Shown piece by piece: positions 31,928-41,478 of a stretch of 55,777 nt of DNA. This DNA is from an uncultured Prevotellaceae bacterium. Lineage in GTDB: Bacteria; Bacteroidota; Bacteroidia; Bacteroidales; Bacteroidaceae. Made by a program: the position numbers and the translations under genes. Within the stretch, counting starts at the first letter, position 1. Each line of letters begins with the position of its first letter. Location: contig CADCET010000022.1 of the NCBI GenBank assembly GCA_902800495.1, positions 1 through 55,777 of the forward strand, given 5' to 3'. A model generated the notes under the pieces. That model was not told the DNA's origin. It searched no databases and saw only the letters and a list, made by a program, of their open reading frames with translations.

Positions 31928-34069
31928 TTAACGGATACGCTCGAAGACGGGTATGTGCGCCTTGTCGACAGCGGTGGTGACGGTCTGACCACCGTCGTAG
32001 TGACGGCCGGTCAAGCGGTCGCGCCAGCCTTTAGCATTACGCGGCAGATAGGTCTTCCACTCGCTGACGCCGGACTCGGTGACGGGACTGACGAGGAGGT
32101 CGGGACCAAACATATACTCGTACTTCTGGTCGAGGGCTACGGGGTCGTCGGCAAAGTCGAACACCAAGGGGCGCATCAGCGTATAGCCCTCCTTGGCGAC
32201 ACGCTCGGCACACTTCTCGATATAGGGGCGCAGGGCTTCGCGCTCTTTCAGGCACTGGGCAATAATCTGCTTCGCCTCGTCGCCGTAGTTCCACGGCTCG
32301 GTGTTGCTCATATAGCCATGGACGCGCATCAGGGGCAGATAGACGCTGGTCTCTATCCAGCGGAGCATACGCTCGATATAGTCTTGGTTACGGTACTGGT
32401 CGCCAGGGCGGAAGAAGCCGCCGGCGTCGTAGGTCCACCAGGGCACACCGGCAGCCTGCACGCCGAGGCCTGCCGTCAACTGACGGCGGAAAGTCTCCCA
32501 GTCGTTACCCACATCGCCACTCCACAGGGCAGAGCCGTAGCGCTGGATACCGGGGAAGCCGCAGCGCGTGAGAATCATCGGTTCACGACCAGCCTCGACG
32601 AGTCCTTCGTAGACGGTCTTGTTGACGAGCAGGGGGTAGACGTTGCGCACCTCTTCCCCACTCCACTTGCCATTGTTGACGCGGCGTCCGAGGAGGTCGT
32701 CGTTCTCAGGTTCGGTAGCATCCTGCCACCACGCATCGATACCGAGAGGCAGCAGGCGCTCGCGGAAGTTCTTCCAGTAAGAGGCGGCAGCGTCGGGGTT
32801 GAAGAAGTCTATCCAGTCGGTGCCGGGGATGTAGTAATTGTCGGCAACCATCTGTCGACCTACCTCGGAGCGCTTGTCAATCTTCGACCAGACGCTGAGC
32901 ATCAGTCGGATGCCCATCTGGTGGAGCGTATCGGTGAGCGCCTTCGGGTCGGGATAGTGGGTCTCGTCGAACTGCATGGAATTCCAGCCGTACTTTCCCC
33001 AGTACTGCCAGTCCTGGACAATCATGCTGACGGGCATGTTCTCCTGCTTGAAGCGGCGGGCCGTCTCCAGGATTTCCTTCGAGCTGTGAAAACGCTCACG
33101 GCAGTGGATGTAGCCCAGCGCCCACTTCGGCATCATGGGGCACTCACCCGTGAGATGGCGGTAAGTGGCGATGATTTCGTCGGGAGAACCGACGAACACC
33201 GTATAGTCGACGGCCTTTGACACGGGTGAGCGGAACGTCGTCCGGTCCTGCACCTTGTCATAATAGAGCACAGGTTTGTCATCCCTTGTCAGCTCGGCCG
33301 TCAGCGTATGGCGTCCCTTCTCCAAATGCACAATCTTCGAGGTTGTCGGCGGCAGCCAGACGTTCTGCATCTCTATCACCGGCTGACCGTCGATGCAGAG
33401 GTTATGGCGGCGGGCCATCTTCTGACCGACATCGAGCAGGAGGCTGTAGTCGCCGGCCTCGGCAACGTCTATGGTAGCCTCGAAGATATGGCGCTCGCGT
33501 ACCTCACGCTTGTTGCCCTCGGTAGAGGTGACGTCCACCTCCTCGCGGGCACCAGCTCCCTGACGCTTCGTCAGGGTGACGCTCTTGCTGCAGGGGTTGA
33601 ACTCCGTCAGGCCGTAGTTGTTCCACAAGATGCCATAGCCCTTGCTGGAGATGAGCATGGGCAGACTAATCTGCGTGTTCACCTGCGTCAGCCGGCGCGA
33701 CAGTCCGCGCACGTTGCTATAGCCATCCTGGAACTGGCCGAGGCCATAGAGATGCTCATCCTTGGGCGAAGCGAAGGAGAGCGTCGACACACCGTTCTGC
33801 AGGTCATGGGCTGTGGCGCTGAACACGGTCTTGCCGGCCTTGTTCTTCACGGTGACGCGCGTGCCCTTGACGGTGACGCGCAGGTCGGACTTGGCGACGA
33901 CGTCGTGCCGGACATAAAGCCAGTCGGGCAGGTCGCTGGTCGTTCCCGGTTCGCTATACTGTATGCGCACGGCACTGGGTGCGACGTTAGTAACTTTCAG
34001 AACGGGGCGTCCCGTAGCAGTGGCAGCGGCCACGAGGGAGGCCATGAGGATAAAACCAAAATGTTTCAT
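31928..34069 (-). CDS. GH31 alpha-glycosidase (alpha-xylosidase-like), short C-terminus
   Basis: The 713-residue protein has a signal peptide (1-20) and an N-terminal sandwich into which a PA14 domain is inserted (about 180-285). A GH31 barrel follows, with nucleophile Asp in WWQDATEPE (about 450) and acid/base Asp in LWSGDVGNDW (about 519). The barrel type fits alpha-xylosidases. The sequence stops at HIPVFERIR, where relatives usually continue with a distal beta-sandwich, so the C-terminus seems cut. It is the sixth gene of the xylan operon, and could act on alpha-linked xylose or glucose side groups. Confidence 0.9.
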   Translation of the reverse strand: MKHFGFILMASLVAAATATGRPVLKVTNVAPSAVRIQYSEPGTTSDLPDWLYVRHDVVAKSDLRVTVKGTRVTVKNKAGKTVFSATAHDLQNGVSTLSFASPKDEHLYGLGQFQDGYSNVRGLSRRLTQVNTQISLPMLISSKGYGILWNNYGLTEFNPCSKSVTLTKRQGAGAREEVDVTSTEGNKREVRERHIFEATIDVAEAGDYSLLLDVGQKMARRHNLCIDGQPVIEMQNVWLPPTTSKIVHLEKGRHTLTAELTRDDKPVLYYDKVQDRTTFRSPVSKAVDYTVFVGSPDEIIATYRHLTGECPMMPKWALGYIHCRERFHSSKEILETARRFKQENMPVSMIVQDWQYWGKYGWNSMQFDETHYPDPKALTDTLHQMGIRLMLSVWSKIDKRSEVGRQMVADNYYIPGTDWIDFFNPDAAASYWKNFRERLLPLGIDAWWQDATEPENDDLLGRRVNNGKWSGEEVRNVYPLLVNKTVYEGLVEAGREPMILTRCGFPGIQRYGSALWSGDVGNDWETFRRQLTAGLGVQAAGVPWWTYDAGGFFRPGDQYRNQDYIERMLRWIETSVYLPLMRVHGYMSNTEPWNYGDEAKQIIAQCLKEREALRPYIEKCAERVAKEGYTLMRPLVFDFADDPVALDQKYEYMFGPDLLVSPVTESGVSEWKTYLPRNAKGWRDRLTGRHYDGGQTVTTAVDKAHIPVFERIR

Positions 34070-34079
34070 GTTACTCTGC

Positions 34080-35825
34080 TTATTTCATTTTCTTATTTTT
34101 CTCCAATGTCCATCCCTCACGCTTCGACAGGAGGTTGTTCTTGCCGACAAACATCTTGGCGGCCTGTTGGTCGCCCTTGAGCTGCCACTGCAGCCAGGCC
34201 AGGGCCACCACACTGAACTCGCCACCATGAGGCTGACGGTAGGTGCCGCCGTGACCAACGGGGAAGTTGGCGGCAGCTGCCGGCACGTGCTTGATGCGGT
34301 AGAAATCGTCCATACCGTTCTCGTAGGCGATATCCTCCTTGCCGCCGAGGATATAGAGGACGGGCGTATGAATCTCGTTGAGCTTGGTCTTATCAGGCAT
34401 AGGCATATTTGGCATGGCCTGGGCGGCGTTGGTTATCTTGAAAAGACCGCTGTTGCAAATCATCAGTGCCGAGACACGCGGGTCGGCGCAGTTGAAGAGC
34501 GTCTGCAGACCGCCACACGACATGCCCGACAGGCAGATGTGCTTGGTATCTATCTTATTATAATAAGGTGAAGCCGGGTCGGCGTTCTGTGCAAGAATCC
34601 AGTCGATGCTCTCAATCTGCTGCGTAGTCTTCGACATCGGTCCCTGATAAGGTTTCTCCTCCATGGGGATATAGCCCGTTGCAAGGACGACGAAGCCATG
34701 CGAGGCTATCTCGTTGAGGAACTTGAAATGCTCCCAAGGCGAATCGGTGCAGGCGCCATTGCCCCAGACGAGAACGGGCAACGGATTCTGGGCGTTGAAC
34801 TTCGTGAGGTCCTGCGGTACGAAGACGGTATGGGCAGGCAGTGTCGGCTCCTCCTTCATGACAGCCTTGAAAGCGCCTGTACCACCATCCTCGACGACCT
34901 TTGACAGGGCAGACTCTTTCAGGAAGAAATCGGTCATCTGCTTGAAGGTCTCGTCGTTGAAGGTCTTCGGACCATGCTGTCCTCCGGCCACGGTGACGAA
35001 GTTCTCAAGACAGCCAGCCTTCTTCAAGGCAGCGGAGAAGAACTCGCTCTGGCAGTGAGGCACCACGTTGTCGGCATCGCCGTGGAAGACGAGGAAACGG
35101 GGGTTATGGTCGCAGACGTAAGTGATAGGGCTGATGAGCGCCACGAGGTCGGGGTTCTGGGCAGGGGCGCCACCGATGAGTGCCGCCTCGGGCGACTTCT
35201 CGTCCTTCACCGTCTTGCAGTTCTCCATGTGAGCCATATCAACAGGACCGAACCAATCGACGACAGCGTCTACGCAACTGGAGAAATCGAGGTTGCCACC
35301 CACGGTACCCTCAATATCGACAGTGGTATTGCCCACGGTACGTTTCTTCAGACCGTTGGTGACACCAGCTAATGACGACAGGTGACCACCGGAGGAGAAG
35401 CCGGTAATACCGATGAACGACGTGTCGAGCTTGTACTTCGAAGCATTGGCACGAATGAAGCGCAGGGCACCCTTCACGTCATTGATTTGTGCGGGGAACT
35501 TGGCATCGCCGCTGGAGCGGTGGTTGATGCTGACAACAGCAAAACCGGCATCTAACAGTGGCTTTCCGACAGACATAAAGGCCATCTGCTTGGCATTGTT
35601 GGAGAACCAGGCACTGCCGTAGATAATCACCACAACCTTATAGCGGGGCTTGCCGGTATCGGGCAGATAGATGTCGAGATTGTGAGCCTCCAGTTTGTCA
35701 CCAGCATAGTTCACGTTCTTGAACGTCGGTGCGGTTTCAGGCATATTGAACCCACGTGCATGCGTCTGTGCCATCGTCAGCGAGCTGAGGCACAGCATTA
35801 TTGAAAAAATCAATGTTTTCTTCAT
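34080..35825 (-). CDS. Two-domain carbohydrate esterase (two alpha/beta hydrolases)
   Basis: The 581-residue protein has a signal peptide (1-19) and two complete alpha/beta-hydrolase domains. The first (about 30-305) resembles acetyl-xylan/BD-FAE-like esterases: Ser144 in GFSSGG, Asp about 252 in HGDADNVVP and His about 284 in GGQHG. The second (about 325-570) has Ser436 in GMSCGG, Asp about 498 in GGKEDIAY and His about 525 in PVGHGG. Both triads look intact. In the xylan operon the pair could remove two different ester groups, for example acetyl and aromatic, or two acetyl positions. Confidence 0.88.
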   Translation of the reverse strand: MKKTLIFSIMLCLSSLTMAQTHARGFNMPETAPTFKNVNYAGDKLEAHNLDIYLPDTGKPRYKVVVIIYGSAWFSNNAKQMAFMSVGKPLLDAGFAVVSINHRSSGDAKFPAQINDVKGALRFIRANASKYKLDTSFIGITGFSSGGHLSSLAGVTNGLKKRTVGNTTVDIEGTVGGNLDFSSCVDAVVDWFGPVDMAHMENCKTVKDEKSPEAALIGGAPAQNPDLVALISPITYVCDHNPRFLVFHGDADNVVPHCQSEFFSAALKKAGCLENFVTVAGGQHGPKTFNDETFKQMTDFFLKESALSKVVEDGGTGAFKAVMKEEPTLPAHTVFVPQDLTKFNAQNPLPVLVWGNGACTDSPWEHFKFLNEIASHGFVVLATGYIPMEEKPYQGPMSKTTQQIESIDWILAQNADPASPYYNKIDTKHICLSGMSCGGLQTLFNCADPRVSALMICNSGLFKITNAAQAMPNMPMPDKTKLNEIHTPVLYILGGKEDIAYENGMDDFYRIKHVPAAAANFPVGHGGTYRQPHGGEFSVVALAWLQWQLKGDQQAAKMFVGKNNLLSKREGWTLEKNKKMK

Positions 35826-35830
35826 ATCTA

Positions 35831-38800
35831 TTATTTCTTTAAGATTTTATATACTTTACCATCGGAGGTACGGACAATGACGAGACCGTTATGGCCATTG
35901 TCCACCTGACGTCCCATCAGGTCGTAGACTGCCGGGGAACAGCCGCCTACGTGCGGAGCCGAAATAGCTTCGATGCCTGTAGGCTTTGAATAGTCACTGT
36001 TATTGGTGAGGTAGATATCGTCGACCTTGATGGACTTGGAACCTGTACCCCAGAAGCTGACGATACGAATGTTCTTCGTGTCGAGTGGCTGACCTTTCTT
36101 ATTGCTGTCGCTGGTATATTTCGCCGTACTAAGGTCGAGTACAATCTGCTTCTTCGAGCCAAAGTCGGGTGTACTGCAACAAGCCGACCAGATGCTATTC
36201 TCCGTAAATATATTAAGGTGGGAGTCACTGCTCGTAGCCCCTAACTTAATGACCAGATACTTATAGGCCGACATATCAGCGCCATTGGGATACTCCCAGC
36301 CCATCTGTCCCCACTGTCCTGGCTGGAAAGTATGGGTACTTTCGGTATAGGTGCCATTCGAGAAGATGTTGGTCTTGATATACTGCTTGCCAAAGGGGAA
36401 GAAGGTCGAGCGGACTGTGAACTCCGCAGTCTTCTCATGCCCCAAGGGGTCGGTATAGTAGACGCGGACGTTGGCAGAGCCTTCGGCAACGCTGAAGATA
36501 CGGCCATTACGTATCTCGATAACGCCATTGCCGTCAGTCTCATAGCGGCACTGCGCTGCCACGTTCTCTGAATGGCCGTCACGGTATGTGGCGTTGACAT
36601 CGAGACTACCACTATTGCCAACCATCACTTCGGAAGCCACGTCGGAAAGTGTCAACGACTCAACGGTGAGCATATCCTCGCTGAAGCCTACGAATTCGGC
36701 AGGATAGTAGTTAGCCTCATCGTAACTATCCTCGGTAGAGAACCAGTCGAAATCGGCATAGCCGTTGCTGCCATCCTGAGTTGCCATGCAGAACAGGCCG
36801 TAGCGCGCACCGACGAAAACGCTGAGGTTGAAGCCAAACGTGGTCTCAGCGCCAATGCGCGTGAACGTCTTATTGTCGAGCGAATATTCGAAACGGGCTT
36901 TGCCAGAACCCTTGAAAATGGAAGCACGGAGGTAAACCGTATCCTGAATAGCTACCGTCTCGACAACCTGCTCGTCGGGTGTAAAGCCATCGTTCGTGCG
37001 AAGCTGATCCTGACGCCAGACAAGCCGCAAACTGCCATTCTTCTTCTCCACAGCTACGTAAGCATAAGGGTCCTGGAAGATGCAGAGACCGGCCCGGTCG
37101 CCTTCTGCCAACTGGCTGACATCCATACAGACGGTGCCCTTCGTCAGCGATGCCTCCTTGCCATGGACGACAAAGATGCGCTGAGTGAGCATATTGCGGT
37201 TCTGCGTCAGTCGGTCGACCTTACCCGTTGTCTTCAGGCGCAACCATCCCGGACGCTCGAACAGCGTCCATGCGCCATTGTCGGGATTGTGGTTCCACTC
37301 CCACTGCATACCCAAAGGATAGCTACGGAAGTTGTCGTTCGTAGGCAGAGCCTGACGGGGCTGGGCAGGAAGTGCCGGCTTGGTATAGGTGGAAGTAGAG
37401 CCCGTAGCAGCAACGGGTACACCGTTATTACCAATGATAGGCCAGTCATTAACCCACTTCACGGGCTGCAGGTTAGGTACGCGGCCCAGTGGGCCAATAT
37501 CCTCCTGAAGAATCGTCCACCATTCGCCATCAGGTGTATCAATGAGCGCACCCTGATGGACGGTATTGGCCTTGTTGTTAATGGTTTTCTCTAACAACAC
37601 CTTTCCCTCGTACGGGCCGAAAATGTTCTTCGAACGGTACGCAGACTGCCCTGAAGGCCAACCGCCATTAGTCGCATAAATATAATAGTACTCGCCTATC
37701 TTATAGAGGTGACAGCCCTCCAACCCGTCCACATTGCTGATAACGTTCTGCTCGCGGATGAAGTTGAAGTCCTCGTCGAGCTCACACATCTGGATATTGG
37801 TAATGCCGCAGGCAATATAAACCTTGCCATTATCGAAGAGCATACCCGGGTCATAGTAGATGCGCGACAATTTCTTCTTCTCCCACTTGCCTTCAGGATC
37901 GGTTGCCGTCAACAGCCAGCCACCGGCATCATTGCCGTTGATCAGCAGGTAGAACTTGCCATCGTGGTACTTCATAGAACAGGCCCACATGCCTGAGCCG
38001 TATGCATCCTGACCGTTCTCCAAGTTGTAATTAGACGTGGCGGCCAACTCGGCGAGCGGCTGAGCGCAGTACTCCCAGTTGACCAGGTCTTTCGACTTGA
38101 GAATGGTGGCACCGGGGAAGTGATGCATCGTGGTCGACACCATATAATAAGTATCCCCTACACGGATGACGTCGGGATCAGGGAAGTCGGCATAGATAAC
38201 GGGGTTCCTGTACTTGCCGTTAGCCTGGTCGCTGACATAGACATTCTTGAAGTCGGCGTGAGGCCAGTCTCTTGTATAGTAGTCGGCATACCAGTCCATA
38301 CAAGCCTTGGCACATGCCTCCGGATTACCGTTAAAGGCGGGAATGACCTTATTCTTTTCCAACAAGGTGTCAATCTCGAGGAAGTCATGAGGATGTGTCA
38401 GCGTCATGGAAATGTTGCCAAACTTGTCGAGCACAGCCTTGAAGGCCTTACCCCATTTCGACGTGGAAGCCGTAGCCCACGTGCCAAGATTCTGATACAC
38501 AATCTGTCCCATCTCGTTATACTGGATGGAGCCATCCTGGTTCGTCTTAGGCGTCTTGGGCTCCTTCAGCGGACTCCAGTCTACTTCGGTGATGAAGATA
38601 GGATTAGTGTCAACGACGGGAACGGCCTCATGGAAGGCATTAATCTTGTGGGTTGGATTAGGGTTATCGTCGCTGGAATTATCATACCAACCGGGGTAGT
38701 CATGAACAGCATAGCCGATGTTGTAGCCCTGGATGGGCCAAGAGGCATAGCTGCGATAGTTAGACTGGTAGCCCGTACCGGGAATCCAGATGATACCCGT

Positions 38801-39523
38801 GAAGCCATTGGCACGAATCTTGTCGACGATGGGTTGGAAGTAGTCGTGCAAAGCCTTGGCATCGTCCTGGTTGCTGGCATTCTTCAAGTTGACAGGCTCA
38901 TTGGCCAACTCCAAGCTTATCTGGCCGGCATACTTCTTGATATTTGCATTCTGACTGACGATGTCCCAGACGTCTAAAAGATACTTCTGATAGTAGTCGC
39001 CCACCTTCAGATTATGAGGACATACACCTGGCGGGCGTACCACGACATACTGACGGTGGTTCATCGCCTTCTGCATCAGCGGGAAGTAGAGCGAGCCAAG
39101 GTAGGTCTTCAGGCGGTTAGGATTGAAATGCCTGATATCGGCCTCGCCCTGGGCTTCGCTTGCCGGCTGGTCCTTACCATGGACATAGGTATAGCTGTTG
39201 TCATTCGTCCAAGCTGGTTCCAGGTGCAGACGGAACACCGTACAGTTAGCCTTTTCAAAACCCGTAAAGAGTTTCTCGAAATAGTTCAGGCATCGCTGGC
39301 GACCGGCATCGTCGTAGCTCCAGCCCCACCGACCGCCATTGAACCACGCACTCGGTGTGTCCATCACGCCGTGGAGTACGACGTGGTTACCATGGGTATC
39401 AACAAGCCACCGTCCTTCGACATGAAGGCTCGGCAGCGGTTTCACGCCTTGGGCCATAACAGTAGTCAAACTGACAGTCATGGCAATCAAGAAATAGTAT
39501 CTTAGAACAAATCTATGCATCAT
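35831..39523 (-). CDS. GH5-GH43 fusion enzyme with C-terminal sorting tail
   Basis: The 1230-residue protein has a signal peptide (about 1-25), then a GH5 domain (about 30-430: acid/base Glu in ELANEPVN, nucleophile Glu in FITEVDWSP). A GH43 domain follows (about 445-760: FPDPDVIRVGDTYYMVST, DPGMLFDNGK, Glu in DGLEGCHLY). It is of the arabinofuranosidase/xylosidase type, then its C-terminal sandwich, Ig-like (Big_2-type) and carbohydrate-binding regions, and a tail (VYDLMGRQVDNGHNGLV...) like T9SS-type sorting signals. One polypeptide would cut the backbone and debranch. The ATG at 39523 lies 5 nt after the GH10 stop. Confidence 0.92.
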   Translation of the reverse strand: MMHRFVLRYYFLIAMTVSLTTVMAQGVKPLPSLHVEGRWLVDTHGNHVVLHGVMDTPSAWFNGGRWGWSYDDAGRQRCLNYFEKLFTGFEKANCTVFRLHLEPAWTNDNSYTYVHGKDQPASEAQGEADIRHFNPNRLKTYLGSLYFPLMQKAMNHRQYVVVRPPGVCPHNLKVGDYYQKYLLDVWDIVSQNANIKKYAGQISLELANEPVNLKNASNQDDAKALHDYFQPIVDKIRANGFTGIIWIPGTGYQSNYRSYASWPIQGYNIGYAVHDYPGWYDNSSDDNPNPTHKINAFHEAVPVVDTNPIFITEVDWSPLKEPKTPKTNQDGSIQYNEMGQIVYQNLGTWATASTSKWGKAFKAVLDKFGNISMTLTHPHDFLEIDTLLEKNKVIPAFNGNPEACAKACMDWYADYYTRDWPHADFKNVYVSDQANGKYRNPVIYADFPDPDVIRVGDTYYMVSTTMHHFPGATILKSKDLVNWEYCAQPLAELAATSNYNLENGQDAYGSGMWACSMKYHDGKFYLLINGNDAGGWLLTATDPEGKWEKKKLSRIYYDPGMLFDNGKVYIACGITNIQMCELDEDFNFIREQNVISNVDGLEGCHLYKIGEYYYIYATNGGWPSGQSAYRSKNIFGPYEGKVLLEKTINNKANTVHQGALIDTPDGEWWTILQEDIGPLGRVPNLQPVKWVNDWPIIGNNGVPVAATGSTSTYTKPALPAQPRQALPTNDNFRSYPLGMQWEWNHNPDNGAWTLFERPGWLRLKTTGKVDRLTQNRNMLTQRIFVVHGKEASLTKGTVCMDVSQLAEGDRAGLCIFQDPYAYVAVEKKNGSLRLVWRQDQLRTNDGFTPDEQVVETVAIQDTVYLRASIFKGSGKARFEYSLDNKTFTRIGAETTFGFNLSVFVGARYGLFCMATQDGSNGYADFDWFSTEDSYDEANYYPAEFVGFSEDMLTVESLTLSDVASEVMVGNSGSLDVNATYRDGHSENVAAQCRYETDGNGVIEIRNGRIFSVAEGSANVRVYYTDPLGHEKTAEFTVRSTFFPFGKQYIKTNIFSNGTYTESTHTFQPGQWGQMGWEYPNGADMSAYKYLVIKLGATSSDSHLNIFTENSIWSACCSTPDFGSKKQIVLDLSTAKYTSDSNKKGQPLDTKNIRIVSFWGTGSKSIKVDDIYLTNNSDYSKPTGIEAISAPHVGGCSPAVYDLMGRQVDNGHNGLVIVRTSDGKVYKILKK

Positions 39524-39528
39524 ATTGA

Positions 39529-41478
39529 TTATTGTTTTTGAATCTTCTTTCCGTTGATGATATACAAGCCACGAGGCAACAGCTGCCACTGTGACAATGT
39601 GCCGAACTTCATACCGTGCAGGTTGTAGACAGCCGAGCTGCTGCCATTGACGATGGCAGGCTGTGGCGTCTCGACGATGCCTGTCGGCTGATAGCCCAGC
39701 GTGGCGAAGGTGAAGTATGTGGGGTCGTCGTACTTGGCGGTATCGTTGGTCTTGAGATACTTGCCCGTGCCGACATTCTTCAGCGAGAAGCCCTTGCCAG
39801 AGACGTACTTGATTTCCCAGACAGCACCATTGTCAATATCCTGACCATTGCTGTGCTGGGTATTGCCCAGGATAAAGCAACAATCGCCAGAGACGGGCTG
39901 CGAGTTCAGATAGCCAGGATTTCCCCAAATGTTGTACTCTCCATTCTGAGGTGTCATCAGTCGGAGCAGGTACTTGCCAGAGACCGAGCTGTTGACCGCC
40001 TTGAAGAGATAGCCGCTGTTCGACTCAGCGAAAGCCTTGTCGTAGGTATCGTAGCCTAAGTGCTGGTCGTTGATACCATACAAAGCCTTGCCCTCGGCTT
40101 CGTTGACAATAGCAAAGGTCTTGCCAGCAGAGATGCTGGTCAAGCGGCCTGTCACCGTCAGCACGTCGCCCTCCTGCGGAATGTAATTGTTGGTAGCGGT
40201 GAAGGCAGACAGACGCTCGTACTTGGTGTTGTCGGTGGTGGTGACCACAGCCTTCAAGTTGAACTTCGCCGCTTTCGTTGGTGTATAAGTAAAGGTATAG
40301 GGAGCTTCGGTCAGCGTCTGATAGAGCACGTTGTTGACGTAGAGAGCCACGCTCTGCACGCTCTTGGTACGCATCTTGGCGGTCACGTCGATGGTCATCT
40401 CCTTGTTAGTATTAACCAACAGGGCCTGCGGCTTCACGTAGACGGAGGCTTCCTTCTTCATACCTGGGAAAGGACTCTTGGCCTGCTTGGCCTTGTCAGA
40501 CTGCATATACGTGCGGAGCCACTTCAAGGCCGAGCGTTCCTGCTTGTCCTTTATCAAGCCCGATATGCCTTTCTCATTGGGATTATTACCGTGAATCCAT
40601 GTCTTGCCATAGAACCATCCCCACAGCGTAACGCCGGCGCAATAGTCTGCCTCCCACATCACGGGGAAATGCTGCTGATAGTTCCAGTTCTGGTTGCCGT
40701 CATTGGTATCGCCGATATCATACTCCGTAATATACATCGGCATCTTCAGCGCATTCTGTATCTTCGTCATCACCGTTCTGAAATCTGCCTGATTCATGCC
40801 TCCGAGGTCATGGCTCTGACAGCCGTATGCATCGATAGGCGCACCGGCATCGCGCAACGTGCGTACCAATTCGATAAACTGGTCAGTATTATGACGGAAT
40901 GTATTGAAGTCGTTATAGATGAGGATAGCATTAGGCCAGCGTTCGTGCGCCATCTCGAACGCCTTGATAATCCAGTCGTAGCCTGTCTTGCCGTTGCCTC
41001 CCAAGGCTTCGCGCATGACGTAGGTATCGGGCTGATGTCCCTCCACGGCCTCGTTGACCACATCTATCAGCTCAAGATTGGGGTACTTCTTCTTGACGGT
41101 ATCCATCCACTTCACCACCGCCTTGTACTTATCGGCAGCCGAGAGGTTCTTCAGCCATTCAGGATACTGCGAACCCCATATCAGACAGTGGAACTTAAAC
41201 GGGAAACCTTTTTGCTTAGCGTAGTTAAAAGCCGGATCAGCGCCTCCCCAATAGTAGGAGTTCCGGTTGCCCTCGACGGTGCTCCACTTAGTACCGTTCT
41301 CGGGTGTCACTTGATTCCAATAGTCGGAATAGATGAAACCATCATAGTTCATGCTACCGGGCCAGTCGGTGGTGATGTTACCAAGGAACTTGTCGGGGTT
41401 GGTAGACAGTTGCGCCTGCATACCCTTAGGGGCAAGCAGGCAACAAGTGATGATTGCAATAAGTGCTTTCTTATTCAT
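39529..41478 (-). CDS. GH10 endo-xylanase with Ig-like modules and sorting tail
   Basis: The 649-residue protein has a signal peptide (1-23) and a GH10 barrel (about 28-330), with acid/base Glu143 in DVVNEAVEG and nucleophile Glu252 in YITEYDIGD. Ig-like and OB-like sandwich modules follow (about 345-600). The end, AVYNLHGMKF...GLYIINGKKIQKQ, is a sorting-type tail. It hydrolyses internal beta-1,4-xylosyl bonds, probably outside the cell or at the surface. Its start overlaps the CE1-type esterase stop by 4 nt, marking translational coupling. Confidence 0.95.
   Translation of the reverse strand: MNKKALIAIITCCLLAPKGMQAQLSTNPDKFLGNITTDWPGSMNYDGFIYSDYWNQVTPENGTKWSTVEGNRNSYYWGGADPAFNYAKQKGFPFKFHCLIWGSQYPEWLKNLSAADKYKAVVKWMDTVKKKYPNLELIDVVNEAVEGHQPDTYVMREALGGNGKTGYDWIIKAFEMAHERWPNAILIYNDFNTFRHNTDQFIELVRTLRDAGAPIDAYGCQSHDLGGMNQADFRTVMTKIQNALKMPMYITEYDIGDTNDGNQNWNYQQHFPVMWEADYCAGVTLWGWFYGKTWIHGNNPNEKGISGLIKDKQERSALKWLRTYMQSDKAKQAKSPFPGMKKEASVYVKPQALLVNTNKEMTIDVTAKMRTKSVQSVALYVNNVLYQTLTEAPYTFTYTPTKAAKFNLKAVVTTTDNTKYERLSAFTATNNYIPQEGDVLTVTGRLTSISAGKTFAIVNEAEGKALYGINDQHLGYDTYDKAFAESNSGYLFKAVNSSVSGKYLLRLMTPQNGEYNIWGNPGYLNSQPVSGDCCFILGNTQHSNGQDIDNGAVWEIKYVSGKGFSLKNVGTGKYLKTNDTAKYDDPTYFTFATLGYQPTGIVETPQPAIVNGSSSAVYNLHGMKFGTLSQWQLLPRGLYIINGKKIQKQ

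Noticed and set aside
31955-33220. A 421-codon plus-strand frame opposite GH31
   Set aside because: Shadow of the GH31 gene; no promoter or ribosome site, and composition typical of antisense frames.
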